DNA from: DASUPK01 sp963815665
GTDB lineage: Bacteria > Actinomycetota > Thermoleophilia > Solirubrobacterales > 70-9
DNA length: 64,000 bases
NCBI GenBank assembly: GCA_963815665.1
Contig: CAWFHN010000005.1
Span: 1-64,000, forward strand
Reading direction: 5' to 3'
A program made the translations under genes and the position numbers. The notes below the pieces were generated by a model. That model was not told the DNA's origin, did no database searches, and saw nothing but the letters and a program-made list of their open reading frames with translations. This document shows positions 1-8,010 of this stretch, in pieces (the first letter of the stretch is position 1; every line of letters begins with the position of its first letter).

Positions 1-57
1 CGGATAGCGGCTCGTCAGCCGCCTGCTGCGCAGTCCCTTGAAGAGCCAGGCGATCAC
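1..57 (-). CDS. hyfI: Hydrogenase-4/NuoB-like small subunit (N-terminal fragment, cut by window edge)
   Basis: Only the first 19 codons are present. They start at a GTG that overlaps the stop of hyfG as GTGA. The peptide (VIAWLFKGLRSRRLTSRYP) matches the way NuoB/HyfI-type [4Fe-4S] small subunits begin: a short amphipathic stretch followed by an RYP motif. In this family the protein binds cluster N2 and contacts the large subunit. Its cysteines lie outside the window, so it cannot be said whether the cluster site is intact. Position and translational coupling to hyfG support the call. Confidence 0.6.
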   Translation of the reverse strand, partial: MIAWLFKGLRSRRLTSRYP

Positions 58-1511
58 CGGTCACACCCCGCCGGCGAGAGGCCGAGGCTGTGCTCGATGA
101 AGGCGAAATCGGTCAGGACCTGTCCCTTGAAGAGGCGGTTGAAGATGCCGAAGTTGGCGAAGGAGGCCGCGCGGATGTGACAGAAGGCGAGGCGATCAGG
201 TCCGGCTGCGCCTAGGTAGTAGACGGTCTCGCCGCGAGCCGACTCGGCCACGCCCACGGCCTCTGTCGCCCGCAGGGACCCGAGCTCAACCGAGGCGACG
301 CCTGCCGGCAGCGAGCCGAGCAGACGATCCAGTAAGCGGAGCGACTCCGCGATCTCGCCGGTCCGCACCTCGATCCTGCCCATCGCGTCGCCGTCCTCAT
401 GCACCTGAAGCTCAGGCGGGTGCGCGCTGTAGGCCGCGTAGGGAAGCTCCCGCCTGGCGTCGGTGGCGATCCCCGAGCCGCGGGCGACAGGGCCGACGCA
501 GCCGAAGTCGCGTGCGTCCTCCTTGGAGAGCGGCCCCGCGCTGATCAGCCGGTCGAGGAATGAGTCTGTCTCCATCAGCAACCCGAGCGCGGCCCGGTAG
601 TCCCCGCCCCACCGATCGAGCTCGCTGCGCAGACGGCTGACGTCTTCCGAGTCGAGATCGAGGACGACGCCTCCGGGGACGATCGCTCCGCGCAGGTAGC
701 GATTGCCGGTCGCCTCGGCGGCCAGGCGATGGAGCCGCTCCTTGAGGGCCGCGAACTGAGCCTGCCCGACGGTCAGGGAAGCGTCCTCGCATTCCCGGAC
801 GAGCACCTCGAGGTGGTTGTAGATCCGCTCGATCTCGGCGAGCACCGAGCGAAGGGCAAGGGCCCGCGCCGGAACCTCGCACTCGGCAAGCGTCTCGAGA
901 GCCTGGGAGAAGGCGAGGGCATGAGCGACGCTCGAGGTCCCCGAGATGCGCTCGGCTACCAGAACCGCCTGCGCGAGCGGCACCTCGCAGATCCGCCGCT
1001 CGCCACCGCGGCGCTTGAAGAAGAGCCGCTGCGCGCAGTAGGCCACGTCCTCGCCGCTGGTCTGGACCAGGTACTCGGCGGTCTCGAAGACTCCCGAGCG
1101 AACCGGCCCATAGGGAATGACGAACACACCCGGCCCGCCCAGCCGGCGGTGCCCGCGGTGCTCGAACTCGCCGGCCCGCTCCGGTAGCCGCTCCCCATTG
1201 GGCTGGCGCAGCAGCGGCTCAAGCCGGGGATGGCCGATCGGCTCGATCCCGTGCAGATCGTGGATCTCGCGCTCGTGCCAGTGCGCCGCCGGAACGTCTG
1301 GAGTAAGCGAGGGGTAGCTGGCTCCATCCGAGAGGCTGACGCGGAGGGCGTCAACCTTCCCGCCGTCCCGGACGAGGGCGACCAGCTCTCCCCCGCTTTC
1401 ATTGGGTACCACGAAGAGCGTCATCAACCTGCCCCCGGCCTCGACCAGCTCACTGACAGCCGGAGCGAGCTGGCGGGGATAGGCGATTCCGGTGGAGCGC
1501 AGCTCGCTCAT
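54..1511 (-). CDS. hyfG: NiFe-hydrogenase-large-subunit-like protein (HyfG/NuoCD type) lacking Ni ligands
   Basis: 485 residues. The N-terminal part (about 1-110) resembles NuoC/30-kDa subunits (WHEREIHDLHGIEP at 78-91). The rest resembles NuoD/hydrogenase large subunits (IERIYNHLEVL near 227-237). In true group-4 hydrogenases the first metal motif is RxCGxC; here it reads RISGTS (188-193). The C-terminal DPCxxC is replaced by TDFAFIEHSLG. No Ni-Fe site can therefore form. This is the hallmark of energy-converting hydrogenase-related (Ehr) complexes, whose substrate is unknown. The start ATG overlaps the hyfF stop as ATGA, and the GTG of hyfI overlaps its own stop. A role in a cation-pumping membrane complex is inferred from the neighbours. 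Confidence 0.85.
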   Translation of the reverse strand: MSELRSTGIAYPRQLAPAVSELVEAGGRLMTLFVVPNESGGELVALVRDGGKVDALRVSLSDGASYPSLTPDVPAAHWHEREIHDLHGIEPIGHPRLEPLLRQPNGERLPERAGEFEHRGHRRLGGPGVFVIPYGPVRSGVFETAEYLVQTSGEDVAYCAQRLFFKRRGGERRICEVPLAQAVLVAERISGTSSVAHALAFSQALETLAECEVPARALALRSVLAEIERIYNHLEVLVRECEDASLTVGQAQFAALKERLHRLAAEATGNRYLRGAIVPGGVVLDLDSEDVSRLRSELDRWGGDYRAALGLLMETDSFLDRLISAGPLSKEDARDFGCVGPVARGSGIATDARRELPYAAYSAHPPELQVHEDGDAMGRIEVRTGEIAESLRLLDRLLGSLPAGVASVELGSLRATEAVGVAESARGETVYYLGAAGPDRLAFCHIRAASFANFGIFNRLFKGQVLTDFAFIEHSLGLSPAGCDR

Positions 1512-2977
1512 GTTTGGCCCCCGATCACGTTCGTGGCGCTGCGCAGTAGATCGTTGAGCGGATCCGGAATCCAGAGGCCGAGCACGAGCAGGGCGAGGAA
1601 GCTGACGATCATCGCCGCCGCCATCAGCGGCTGCTGCGGGCGGCGGCTGCGCTCCGTCGGCTTCTCGGGCGGCTCCGAGAGCACCATCCGGTGAAAGGTC
1701 CGGTAGAGCCCGACGAAGGCGACGTTGGCGAGCAGGATCACGAGGCCCGCGAGGAAGAAGGAGGACTTCTGGAAGCCTCCGGTGACGATCAGCACCTCGC
1801 TGCGGAAGAGACCGAACGGCGGCATTCCGGAAATCGCCGCGGCGGCAGCGAGGACCATGAAGCCGGTGAGAGGCGCGATCCGCATCACCCCACGCACCCC
1901 GTCCGTCGAACGGGTGTCGTAGCGACTGAGGAGCTCCCCGGCGCCGAAGAAGGCAAGGCTCTTGCCGGCAGCGTGGGCGAGGACATGAAGGAAGGCCCCG
2001 TAGGCGGCGATTGGTCCGCCGATCCCGACCCCGAGGCTGACTATGCCGATGTGCTCGATCGATGAATAAGCGAGCAGCCGCTTGTAGTTCACCTGCCGCA
2101 GCGCAAAGAGGGCCGCAAGCAGCAGCGAGAGCGCGCCGAAGACGATCAGCAGAACGCGGACATAGGTGGTCCCGGCCGCCCCCTCGCAGATCGCCCCGAG
2201 GCGGAGCACGGCGTAGAGGGCGGTGGCCAGCAGGGCCCCGGAGAGCATCGCGCTCACCGGGCTCGGGCCTTCGGAGTGGGCGTCCGGCAACCAGGCGTGC
2301 ATCGGCACCAAGCCGGCCTTGGTCCCGAAGCCGACCACGACCAGGCCGAAGGCGGCCTTGGTCAGCGTCGGCGAAAGCTGGTGGGCGACTCCGGCGAGCT
2401 CGGTATAGCGCGGGATGAAGCCCTGGCCGAGAACCGGGACGGCCGCCAGGTAGAGCAGCACGATGCCGAGCAGCCCAACCGCAAGGCCGGCCGAGCCGAT
2501 CACCACGTACTTCCAGCCGGCCTCGAGCGAGGCGTCGTCCCCTTCGCTGGTGACCAGCAAGGCGCTGACGACCGTGGTCAGCTCGACCGCGACCCAGAGC
2601 ACGGCCAGGTCGTTCACCAGGGGCGTCGCCAGCAAGGTCAGGCCGAAGAGGTTGAGCAGCGGCCAGTACAGGCGCCTGAGCCTGACGTGGCCGATTCCGG
2701 GCTTCAGGTAGCCAGCCGAGTAGACGGCGACCAGCGCGTAGACGAAGGAGACACCGAGCAGGAAGACCCCGCTCAGCCCGTCTACGTGGACGACGTCCCC
2801 GAGGGCGTTTTGTCCCGGGTCGATGTCGTAACCGAAGACGAGGACCAGGCTCGCCGCGAGCGAACCGACCCCGGCGGCGATCGAGACCCAGGCCGACGCC
2901 GGCCTGTCCCCGAGCAGCCAACTCAGCGCCGCCGCGATCAGCGGCAGCGCGACGATGATCAGAGCCCAGGCGCCCAT
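1508..2977 (-). CDS. hyfF: Proton-conducting antiporter-like membrane subunit (HyfF/HyfB, NuoN/MrpD family)
   Basis: 489 residues, almost wholly hydrophobic, with about 14 predicted transmembrane helices. It has the proton_antipo_M family marks: a conserved Glu in a membrane helix (AVLWVAVELTTVVSALLV), the broken-helix Lys motif (TKAGLVPMHAWLPDAHSEGP), and a later YSSIEHIG stretch with Glu-His typical of HyfF. The family translocates H+ or Na+ across the cytoplasmic membrane in complex I, Mrp and hydrogenase-4. The ATG overlaps the upstream hyfE stop by one base (TGATG), and the stop overlaps hyfG, so translation is coupled. Only one large antiporter subunit is visible in this operon. Confidence 0.9.
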   Translation of the reverse strand: MGAWALIIVALPLIAAALSWLLGDRPASAWVSIAAGVGSLAASLVLVFGYDIDPGQNALGDVVHVDGLSGVFLLGVSFVYALVAVYSAGYLKPGIGHVRLRRLYWPLLNLFGLTLLATPLVNDLAVLWVAVELTTVVSALLVTSEGDDASLEAGWKYVVIGSAGLAVGLLGIVLLYLAAVPVLGQGFIPRYTELAGVAHQLSPTLTKAAFGLVVVGFGTKAGLVPMHAWLPDAHSEGPSPVSAMLSGALLATALYAVLRLGAICEGAAGTTYVRVLLIVFGALSLLLAALFALRQVNYKRLLAYSSIEHIGIVSLGVGIGGPIAAYGAFLHVLAHAAGKSLAFFGAGELLSRYDTRSTDGVRGVMRIAPLTGFMVLAAAAAISGMPPFGLFRSEVLIVTGGFQKSSFFLAGLVILLANVAFVGLYRTFHRMVLSEPPEKPTERSRRPQQPLMAAAMIVSFLALLVLGLWIPDPLNDLLRSATNVIGGQT

Positions 2978-3649
2978 CAGCCGCGCAGGGTGTTCATGTC
3001 GATCACGCTCGTTCCCTCGGCCCGGGCGACGATCAGCCGAGCGAGCACTCCGTAGAAGAGGACCGCCGCCAGCACATCGAAGAGCAGCAGGAAGCCGATC
3101 ACGAAGGGAAGCCCGGGGGCTATCGCGACGGTGGCGAAGAAGACACCGTTCTCCAGGATGAGCAGCCCGACGATCTGGCTGATCAGGTTCTGGCGCGTGA
3201 TCATGAAGAAGAAGCCGATCAGGATCAGGGCGATCGGCATCCCCAGGATCGGGTCGGGCAACAGGGCGCCGGTGGCGTCCAGTGCGGCCGCGGACCAGTA
3301 GGAGAACCCGGCCAGCACGGCGCCGAGAAGCAGCGACATCGGCACCTGGATCACCAGCGGGCACCTCGTGCTCTGCTACCTGGAAGGTGAGCTGGCGGTT
3401 GATCCCGATCGGGATCAGGAAGCTCTTGATCGCCAGGGTGAGCGCGCCGAGGACGATCAGGTCGACCGAGGAGCGATCAATCCCGACGAGGACGGCGAAC
3501 GCAGCGGCGAACGCCGACTGGATCGCGTAGACCCGGATCTGCTCGTGGACCAGTTTCGCCCCGAGCAGTGCGATGGCGCTGAGCAGCGCCCCGATCGCGA
3601 TCAGGGCCGCGAGTGCGTGGGCGAGGTCGTAATGGGGTCCGGGCGCCAA
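2977..3649 (-). pseudogene. hyfE: HyfE-like membrane subunit, reading frame broken by one base (probable assembly indel)
   Basis: The N-terminal 80-odd residues (from a TTG at 3649; LAPGPHYDLAH...) lie in one frame and the C-terminal 125 residues, ending MNTLRG, in the next. Removing one C from the CCC run (GGG on the plus strand at 3359-3361) joins them as HEVPLVIQVPMSLLLG. This gives a continuous 223-residue protein with about six helices, close to E. coli HyfE (216). Family marks include AIKSFLIPIGI, RQNLISQIVGLLILENG and the terminal VIDMNTLRG. Both halves are well conserved, so an assembly or sequencing error is more likely than a decayed gene. The gene lies between hyfC (4 bp gap) and hyfF (1-base overlap). 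Confidence 0.8.
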
Positions 3650-3653
3650 CGCC

Positions 3654-4604
3654 TCAGCCGTTCGCCAGGTAGAAGACGAGGATCGCCAGCAGGGAGAGGA
3701 CGAAGCCGGCGCCCATGAAGTCGGGGATGCGGAAGAGCCGGAGCTTGGCCACGGTCGATTCGATCACCACGATCACCAGGGCCAGGCCGAGCATCTTCGC
3801 CAGCAGCAGTCCGAGCGCTACGGCGACGTCACCGGCGCCCCTGGTGTCCGCGAGCCCCCAGGGCACGACCAGCACGTTGAGGAAGACGACGTAGAGCAGG
3901 TACTGCTTCATCGCCGAGGCCCAGCGGAAGAGCGCCATCGCCGGGCCCGAGTGCTCGAAGAGCCGGGCGTCGTCGATCATCCCGAACTCGAGCGTCGAGC
4001 CATGGCTCTCGATCGGCACGCGCCCGGTGTCGACGATCAGCATCAGGAAGAAGGCGGCGGCCGCGAGCAGGTGGCTCGGCCGGAAGTACTCGGAGGCCGA
4101 TCCCTGGATAGTCGCGTTGAGCGCGTAGGGCAGGTCGGTGCCGCTGACCAGCGCGACCGTGAAGAAGACGAAGATCAGCGTCGGCTCGACCAGGGTCGCC
4201 ACCGACTGTGTCCGGCTCGAGCCGAGCGCCGCATAAGGCGAGCCGGAGTCGACGCCGGCGAGCGCGGTGACAAAACCGGCCAGGCCGAAGAGAAGGGCGC
4301 CCGCGAGGATGTCGCCGGCCGTCCCCAGCGGCAGCGGGAAGCTCGTCAGGATCGGGATCAGAAATGCGATCGCGCAGTAGGCGGCGACCGCGATCACCGG
4401 GGCGATCTCAAAGAAGGGCGATGAGGAGGCTGGGTGGAGCGTCTCCTTGCGGAAGAACTTGGCGATGTCGTAGTAGGGCTGCAGCACCGAGGGCCCGCGG
4501 CGCGACTGGAGCTGGGCTTCGAGCTTCGCGATCACGCCGCTCAGAAGCGGCGCGAAGACGAGCATGCTGCCGACCTGGCAGATCTGAATAGTCCACGGCG
4601 GCAT
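3654..4604 (-). CDS. hyfC: HyfC/NuoH-like membrane anchor subunit
   Basis: 316 residues with about eight transmembrane helices. Family marks are ARLEAxLQxRRGPSxLQPYYD-type sequence near residues 26-46 (here IAKLEAQLQSRRGPSVLQPY), KFFRKE, and the acidic cytoplasmic loop ESHGSTLEFGMIDDARLFEHSG known from HycD/HyfC. NuoH/HyfC subunits anchor the soluble arm and form the entry to the ion pathway. It is the first gene of the hyfCEFGI run. An in-frame TAA nine codon-positions upstream fixes the ATG at 4604 as the earliest start. A strong inverted repeat (4623-4651) sits just upstream. Confidence 0.9.
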   Translation of the reverse strand: MPPWTIQICQVGSMLVFAPLLSGVIAKLEAQLQSRRGPSVLQPYYDIAKFFRKETLHPASSSPFFEIAPVIAVAAYCAIAFLIPILTSFPLPLGTAGDILAGALLFGLAGFVTALAGVDSGSPYAALGSSRTQSVATLVEPTLIFVFFTVALVSGTDLPYALNATIQGSASEYFRPSHLLAAAAFFLMLIVDTGRVPIESHGSTLEFGMIDDARLFEHSGPAMALFRWASAMKQYLLYVVFLNVLVVPWGLADTRGAGDVAVALGLLLAKMLGLALVIVVIESTVAKLRLFRIPDFMGAGFVLSLLAILVFYLANG

Positions 4605-4622
4605 GAGGTGCGCTTACGCAGG

Positions 4623-4651
4623 CTCCTATCTCGAAGTTGAAGAGATAGGAG
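4623..4651 (-). promoter_or_regulatory. Perfect 10-bp inverted repeat in the leader of the hyf-like operon
   Basis: CTCCTATCTC, a 9-nt loop, then GAGATAGGAG. The repeat ends 18 bases before the hyfC start. On the transcript the second arm carries AGGAG, the only Shine-Dalgarno-like stretch upstream, so pairing would mask it. It could be an RNA control element or a repressor operator. There is no U-run, so a terminator is unlikely. Confidence 0.5.
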
Positions 4652-4766
4652 TCATCAGCCTTCAGCGGAGGCATCTCGGCGCGAGCGCCGCGGCGAACTC
4701 CATCGCCGCGTCCCAAAGGACGGCGGCATCATAGCGGCGAATCCCCCACCAGCTAAAGCCTTTCGC

Positions 4767-5303
4767 CTAGGTGATCCGCTCGCGTTCCCGTTCGACGCTG
4801 AGCCGGAGGGCGTCCTCGACCTCACTCTCGGCCTCGGCCCGACCGGCCCATCCTTCGATCGTGCTGGCCCGATCCGGCTCGAGGTCCTTGTAGACGAGGA
4901 AGAAGTGCTCGATCTCGTCCAGCACGCGGCGCGAGACCTGCTCGAGCTCGCTCACTCCCTCCCACTCCGGATCGCCTAACGGAAGGCAGAGGATCTTGTC
5001 GTCGACGCCGTCCTCGTCGCTCATCCGGAAGACGCCGATCGGCCGAACGGCGATCCGGCAGCCCGGAAAGGTTGGTTCCTCGTTCAGAATCAGGGCGTCG
5101 AGATGGGAGTCGATGCGAATACCGCCCGTTCCCCTGCCCTCGCGACGGCCCGTGGTCAGGGTGTCCTCGATGAACCCGTAGTCGGCCGGAAAGACCACCG
5201 ACGCGAACAGGCGACGATCGAGCCGTAGGACGCCGCGCTCCTCGTCGTACTCGTACTTATTGCGACTGCCCTTGGGTACTTCGACGAAGCAGCTCACCTC
5301 CAT
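4767..5303 (-). CDS. ppa: Family I inorganic pyrophosphatase, altered metal motif
   Basis: 178 residues. It hydrolyses PPi to phosphate in the cytoplasm if active. Conserved parts include the N-terminal VPKGSRNKYEYD (Lys and Glu), ADYGFI (Tyr), the DEDGVDDK acidic motif (equivalent to E. coli D97-D102-K104) and VYKDLE (Tyr-Lys). The signature DGDPxD, which binds the catalytic Mg ions, is absent: after an unusual Arg/Gly-rich insertion (TGRREGRGTGG) the sequence reads RIDSHLDALIL. D70 is kept, but the D65/D67 pair is not obvious. GAAAGGAG lies about 8 bases before the ATG. It follows the HAD gene by 49 bp and may be the last gene of that operon. Confidence 0.85.
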   Translation of the reverse strand: MEVSCFVEVPKGSRNKYEYDEERGVLRLDRRLFASVVFPADYGFIEDTLTTGRREGRGTGGIRIDSHLDALILNEEPTFPGCRIAVRPIGVFRMSDEDGVDDKILCLPLGDPEWEGVSELEQVSRRVLDEIEHFFLVYKDLEPDRASTIEGWAGRAEAESEVEDALRLSVERERERIT

Positions 5304-5352
5304 CGTCCGACTCCTTTCGGTTGATCTCCGGTTTGCAGTCGCGCCACTCGAC

Positions 5353-5817
5353 CTACCTCCTCAGAGATGCGATCAGCGCGTCGCGGTCAGCGAGCAGATC
5401 GAGCGCTGCCACGATCGACGGGCAGACCATGTCCGCGTTCCCGATCGCTTCTCTGCTGAGCCCCTCGGGCCCGAGAACGGCAATCGCCAGGGCGACCTCG
5501 TCGAACATCGCAGCGTCGTTTCGGCCGTTGCCGATCGCGGCGCAGCGCTCCGCGCCGAGCGTCGCCGCCGCTTCGCGCTTCTCTTCGCCCGTCGTCACCC
5601 GCCGGGCCGTGACGCCAAGCTTCTCGGAGATCTCCGAGAGCGACCCGAAGGTGTCCGCGGAGAGCAGATGGATCTCGAGATCACCGCCCAGGCTCTCAAG
5701 CCGCTCGGCCACCCCCTCGATCAGCCGGCCTCGGTCGGTAAGCGTGCCGTTGACGTCCAGGAGGAGATGATCGAGCTCAAGTTGCTCTACACCGGGGATC
5801 TCGACGGCGATCGTCAT
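5353..5817 (-). CDS. Small HAD phosphatase (soluble P-type-ATPase-like)
   Basis: 154 residues, a cap-less HAD. Motif I is DVNGT (D21 nucleophile; the usual +2 Asp is Asn23). Motif II is LLSADT (S53). Motif III includes Lys80, and motif IV is GNGRND (96-101). This arrangement matches the COG4087 'soluble P-type ATPase' group, for which no physiological substrate is firmly known. The ATG overlaps the stop of the four-repeat protein as ATGA, so the two are co-translated. Function beyond phosphoryl-group hydrolysis is not assignable. Confidence 0.8.
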   Translation of the reverse strand: MTIAVEIPGVEQLELDHLLLDVNGTLTDRGRLIEGVAERLESLGGDLEIHLLSADTFGSLSEISEKLGVTARRVTTGEEKREAAATLGAERCAAIGNGRNDAAMFDEVALAIAVLGPEGLSREAIGNADMVCPSIVAALDLLADRDALIASLRR

Positions 5818-6560
5818 CGCTGGGCCTTTACCACCCGCGCCCAGCGCCGCACCCCGCCGCGCCGGCTGGCCGCCTGGTACAGGGTTTTTCTGCCGCTTGA
5901 GACGAACTCCCGGTAGGGCGGCCAGCGACCTCGCTGCCCGCAGAACTCGATCAGCTCCCGGCGGATCCGCTCATCGGTCCACTTGGGCGACCTTCGCGGA
6001 ACGGTCTGCTCCCGCACGAGGCCGAGCCGGTCGGCCCAGTGATCAGGACCACCCCGGGCGTAGACGGCAGCGAGGAGATTTCCCTTGCCCGCGCCCGCGA
6101 ACTCCGGCTTGCTCGGCCAATCCTTTCGGTCTCGAGTGAACTCGCGGAGCTCGCGTTCGATCCGCTCCTCGGTCCAGACCCGTCGGGAACCACGCCGCTC
6201 GTCCGAAAGCGGCAGCCCAAACTCCTCGGCCCAGCGCGGCGGCCCGCCCGTGCGGGTGATCGCATCGCGAAGCGGCTTCAGCCCGGCATGCTCGAATTCG
6301 ATTCGGGTGGGCCAGACCTTGCGGCCGCGCAGAAAGGGCGAAAGGTCCGAGCGAATGCGCTCATCGGTCCAGACCGGGGCGTAGCCCGGCGAGCGCTCGA
6401 CATAAGCAAGGCCTAGTTTGCGCGCCCAAAAACGGGCACCACCGTCTTGGGTGACCCGGTCCCGCAGGCCCTTCTTGCCTCGGCGCTGGAACTCGCGGTA
6501 GGAAGGCCACTCTTCGTAGCCGGCCAGGAACTCCTCGAGCTCTTCACGCAGAGTGCTCAT
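5814..6560 (-). CDS. Protein made of four ~62-residue repeats, putative DNA-binding (homing-endonuclease-associated-repeat-like)
   Basis: 248 residues consisting of four tandem repeats (about 1-62, 63-127, 128-192, 193-248). Consensus: W-T-D/E-E-R-I-R-x-E-L-x-E-F, then WPs-x-x-EF-x-x-xG, then L-x-x-A-x-x-R-x-GG-x-x-x-WA-x-x-LGL. The spacing and the WP...F...G...W pattern resemble the small helical repeats seen beside HNH homing endonucleases (Pfam HNH_repeat), but no nuclease domain is present. High Arg/Lys and Trp content suits nucleic-acid binding. ATGA overlaps on both sides couple it to the Nudix and HAD genes. Family assignment is from pattern only; no function is claimed. Confidence 0.75.
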   Translation of the reverse strand: MSTLREELEEFLAGYEEWPSYREFQRRGKKGLRDRVTQDGGARFWARKLGLAYVERSPGYAPVWTDERIRSDLSPFLRGRKVWPTRIEFEHAGLKPLRDAITRTGGPPRWAEEFGLPLSDERRGSRRVWTEERIERELREFTRDRKDWPSKPEFAGAGKGNLLAAVYARGGPDHWADRLGLVREQTVPRRSPKWTDERIRRELIEFCGQRGRWPPYREFVSSGRKTLYQAASRRGGVRRWARVVKAQR

Positions 6561-7015
6561 CCCGCCTCGAGCTGCGGGTCCCAGAGGTTGCCGAGCCAGC
6601 GCCCGCCGGGCGGAAACGAGGCGTTCTCACCGCCGGCGAAACCGTCCTCGCGGATCTGTTCGAGAACCGGCGGCAGCACCGAGCTCGGATCAGCGTCGAT
6701 TCCGAGCAGCTCGACATCTCCCGGGGTGGCCGTCCCGTGGGCCTCGCCGCGGAAGATCACGTTCAGGTCATGGCGCTTGTTCGGAGCGCTGACCTCGGCT
6801 ACGTAGAGCAGCTGCCCGACTCGGATCCGCAGTCCGGTCTCCTCCATCACCTCGCGGAGCAGGGCGTCGGGGAGCAATTCCCCGCTCTTCACCCGCCCAC
6901 CGGGAAGGGTGGTGTGGGTGATCCCGCGGCGCTGCTCGCGACTGACGACGATCGCCCCACCGAGGTGGATCACGGCCCGCACTCGGACCGACATCGGCGA
7001 GAGCGTCGGAATCAC
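6557..7015 (-). CDS. Nudix hydrolase
   Basis: 152 residues with a complete Nudix box at 40-62 (G40-x5-E46-x7-REVMEETGL), so Mg-dependent hydrolysis of a nucleoside-diphosphate-linked compound is expected. The substrate cannot be read from the sequence. The start chosen is GTG 7015; Met8 (6994) is an alternative with no better ribosome site. The stop overlaps the next gene as ATGA. It lies 36 bp downstream of the small membrane protein gene, probably in the same transcript. Confidence 0.85.
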   Translation of the reverse strand: MIPTLSPMSVRVRAVIHLGGAIVVSREQRRGITHTTLPGGRVKSGELLPDALLREVMEETGLRIRVGQLLYVAEVSAPNKRHDLNVIFRGEAHGTATPGDVELLGIDADPSSVLPPVLEQIREDGFAGGENASFPPGGRWLGNLWDPQLEAG

Positions 7016-7051
7016 AACCGGCCTCGCCTGTCCTTGGTCTGGGGCAGATGC

Positions 7052-7252
7052 TCAGCCACGCTTGCGTGCTTCCCTCCAGATCGAGAGGCTGAGAAGGAAG
7101 CCGACCGCCACCGGCATCACGAACCAAGCCGAGCTGCTCTCGCTGACCAGCGCCGTCGCTCCCAGGGCCAGGACCACTCCGGCGGCAGTCAGCCAGTCAT
7201 CGCCGGCGATGAACTCCCAGACTCCGAGCAGGAACTCGCGCACTCGCCTCAT
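7052..7252 (-). CDS. Small two-helix membrane protein
   Basis: 66 residues with two hydrophobic segments (about 20-36 and 42-58), a basic N-terminus and a basic C-terminus (REARKRG). The start overlaps the stop of the COG4280-like gene as ATGA, so it is probably made in step with it and may be a partner subunit. I do not recognise a family. Confidence 0.7.
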   Translation of the reverse strand: MRRVREFLLGVWEFIAGDDWLTAAGVVLALGATALVSESSSAWFVMPVAVGFLLSLSIWREARKRG

Positions 7253-8010
7253 GCCTCGGCCACCTCGATCGCTGGGCTCTCCGCGGCCCGGGTCGCGCGG
7301 GCGAGCCGGACCAGGCCGAGCGAGAAGAGGAGCACGCTCGCCACGATCGCGAGCAGGGCCGCATCACCGCCCGGCCAACTCGCGCCCGCCCCTTCGCCAC
7401 CCCAGAAGATGCCGAACGAGGTCAGCATCACCCCGACGCTGAACTTCATCGCGTTCTCCGGCACGCGGGAGAGGGGCCGATGCACCACGACTCCGACCGT
7501 GGCGACCAGCAGCACGGCGGCGATCGCGGCCGCCGCGGCAAGGCCGACCCGGTGCTGGTTGGCGCCGAAGGTCAGGGCGATGAAGACCACCTCGAGCCCC
7601 TCGAGCAAGACACCCTTGAAGGCGATCGTGAAGGCGTAGCCGTCGAAGCCCTCCTGCCAGGCGCCGGCGGCCCGCGCCGCCTCAACCTCCTCCCGGTAGA
7701 TCTCTTCCTCGTCGTGCTTTGCCTTGACGCCGGCGGCGCGCAGGATCGCCTTGCGCAGCCACTGCAGGCCGAAGACGAGAAGCAGGCCACCGACGACCAG
7801 GCGCAGGGTGTTGATCGGTAGCGAGGTCAGGCCCGGCCCGATGATCGCCGTGGCCGCCCCCAAGGCGATGACGGCGACACCGCAGCCGATCAAGGCCGAG
7901 CGCCAGCTGCGGGTCGTCCCGACGGCGAGCACGATCGTCAGGGCCTCGACCGCCTCGACCGTGCAGGCCAGGAAGACCGAGATCGCGAGGCCGATCTCCT
8001 GCCCGCTCAT
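7249..8010 (-). CDS. COG4280-like polytopic membrane protein
   Basis: 253 residues, about seven transmembrane helices. Two acidic membrane motifs, EAVEALTIVLAVG (19-31) and LLEGLEVVFIALTFG (about 140-154), give a pseudo-symmetric pair reminiscent of FTR1/GDT1-type metal transporters. A charged cytoplasmic loop (KAKHDEEEIYREEVEAA) separates the halves. Proteins of this sort are annotated only as predicted membrane protein; metal transport is an inference from the paired acidic motifs. It overlaps the DUF6062-like gene upstream and the 66-residue gene downstream (ATGA both times), making a three-gene unit. Confidence 0.7.
   Translation of the reverse strand: MSGQEIGLAISVFLACTVEAVEALTIVLAVGTTRSWRSALIGCGVAVIALGAATAIIGPGLTSLPINTLRLVVGGLLLVFGLQWLRKAILRAAGVKAKHDEEEIYREEVEAARAAGAWQEGFDGYAFTIAFKGVLLEGLEVVFIALTFGANQHRVGLAAAAAIAAVLLVATVGVVVHRPLSRVPENAMKFSVGVMLTSFGIFWGGEGAGASWPGGDAALLAIVASVLLFSLGLVRLARATRAAESPAIEVAEA

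Noticed and set aside
54..2921. A 955-residue reading frame spanning hyfG and part of hyfF
   Set aside because: Only the part from 1511 down matches a family; the upstream part is Arg/Pro-rich out-of-frame sequence opposite or within hyfF.
4408..4716. 102-residue frame upstream of hyfC
   Set aside because: Overlaps hyfC out of frame and shows no family features; the region is better explained as a leader with a hairpin.
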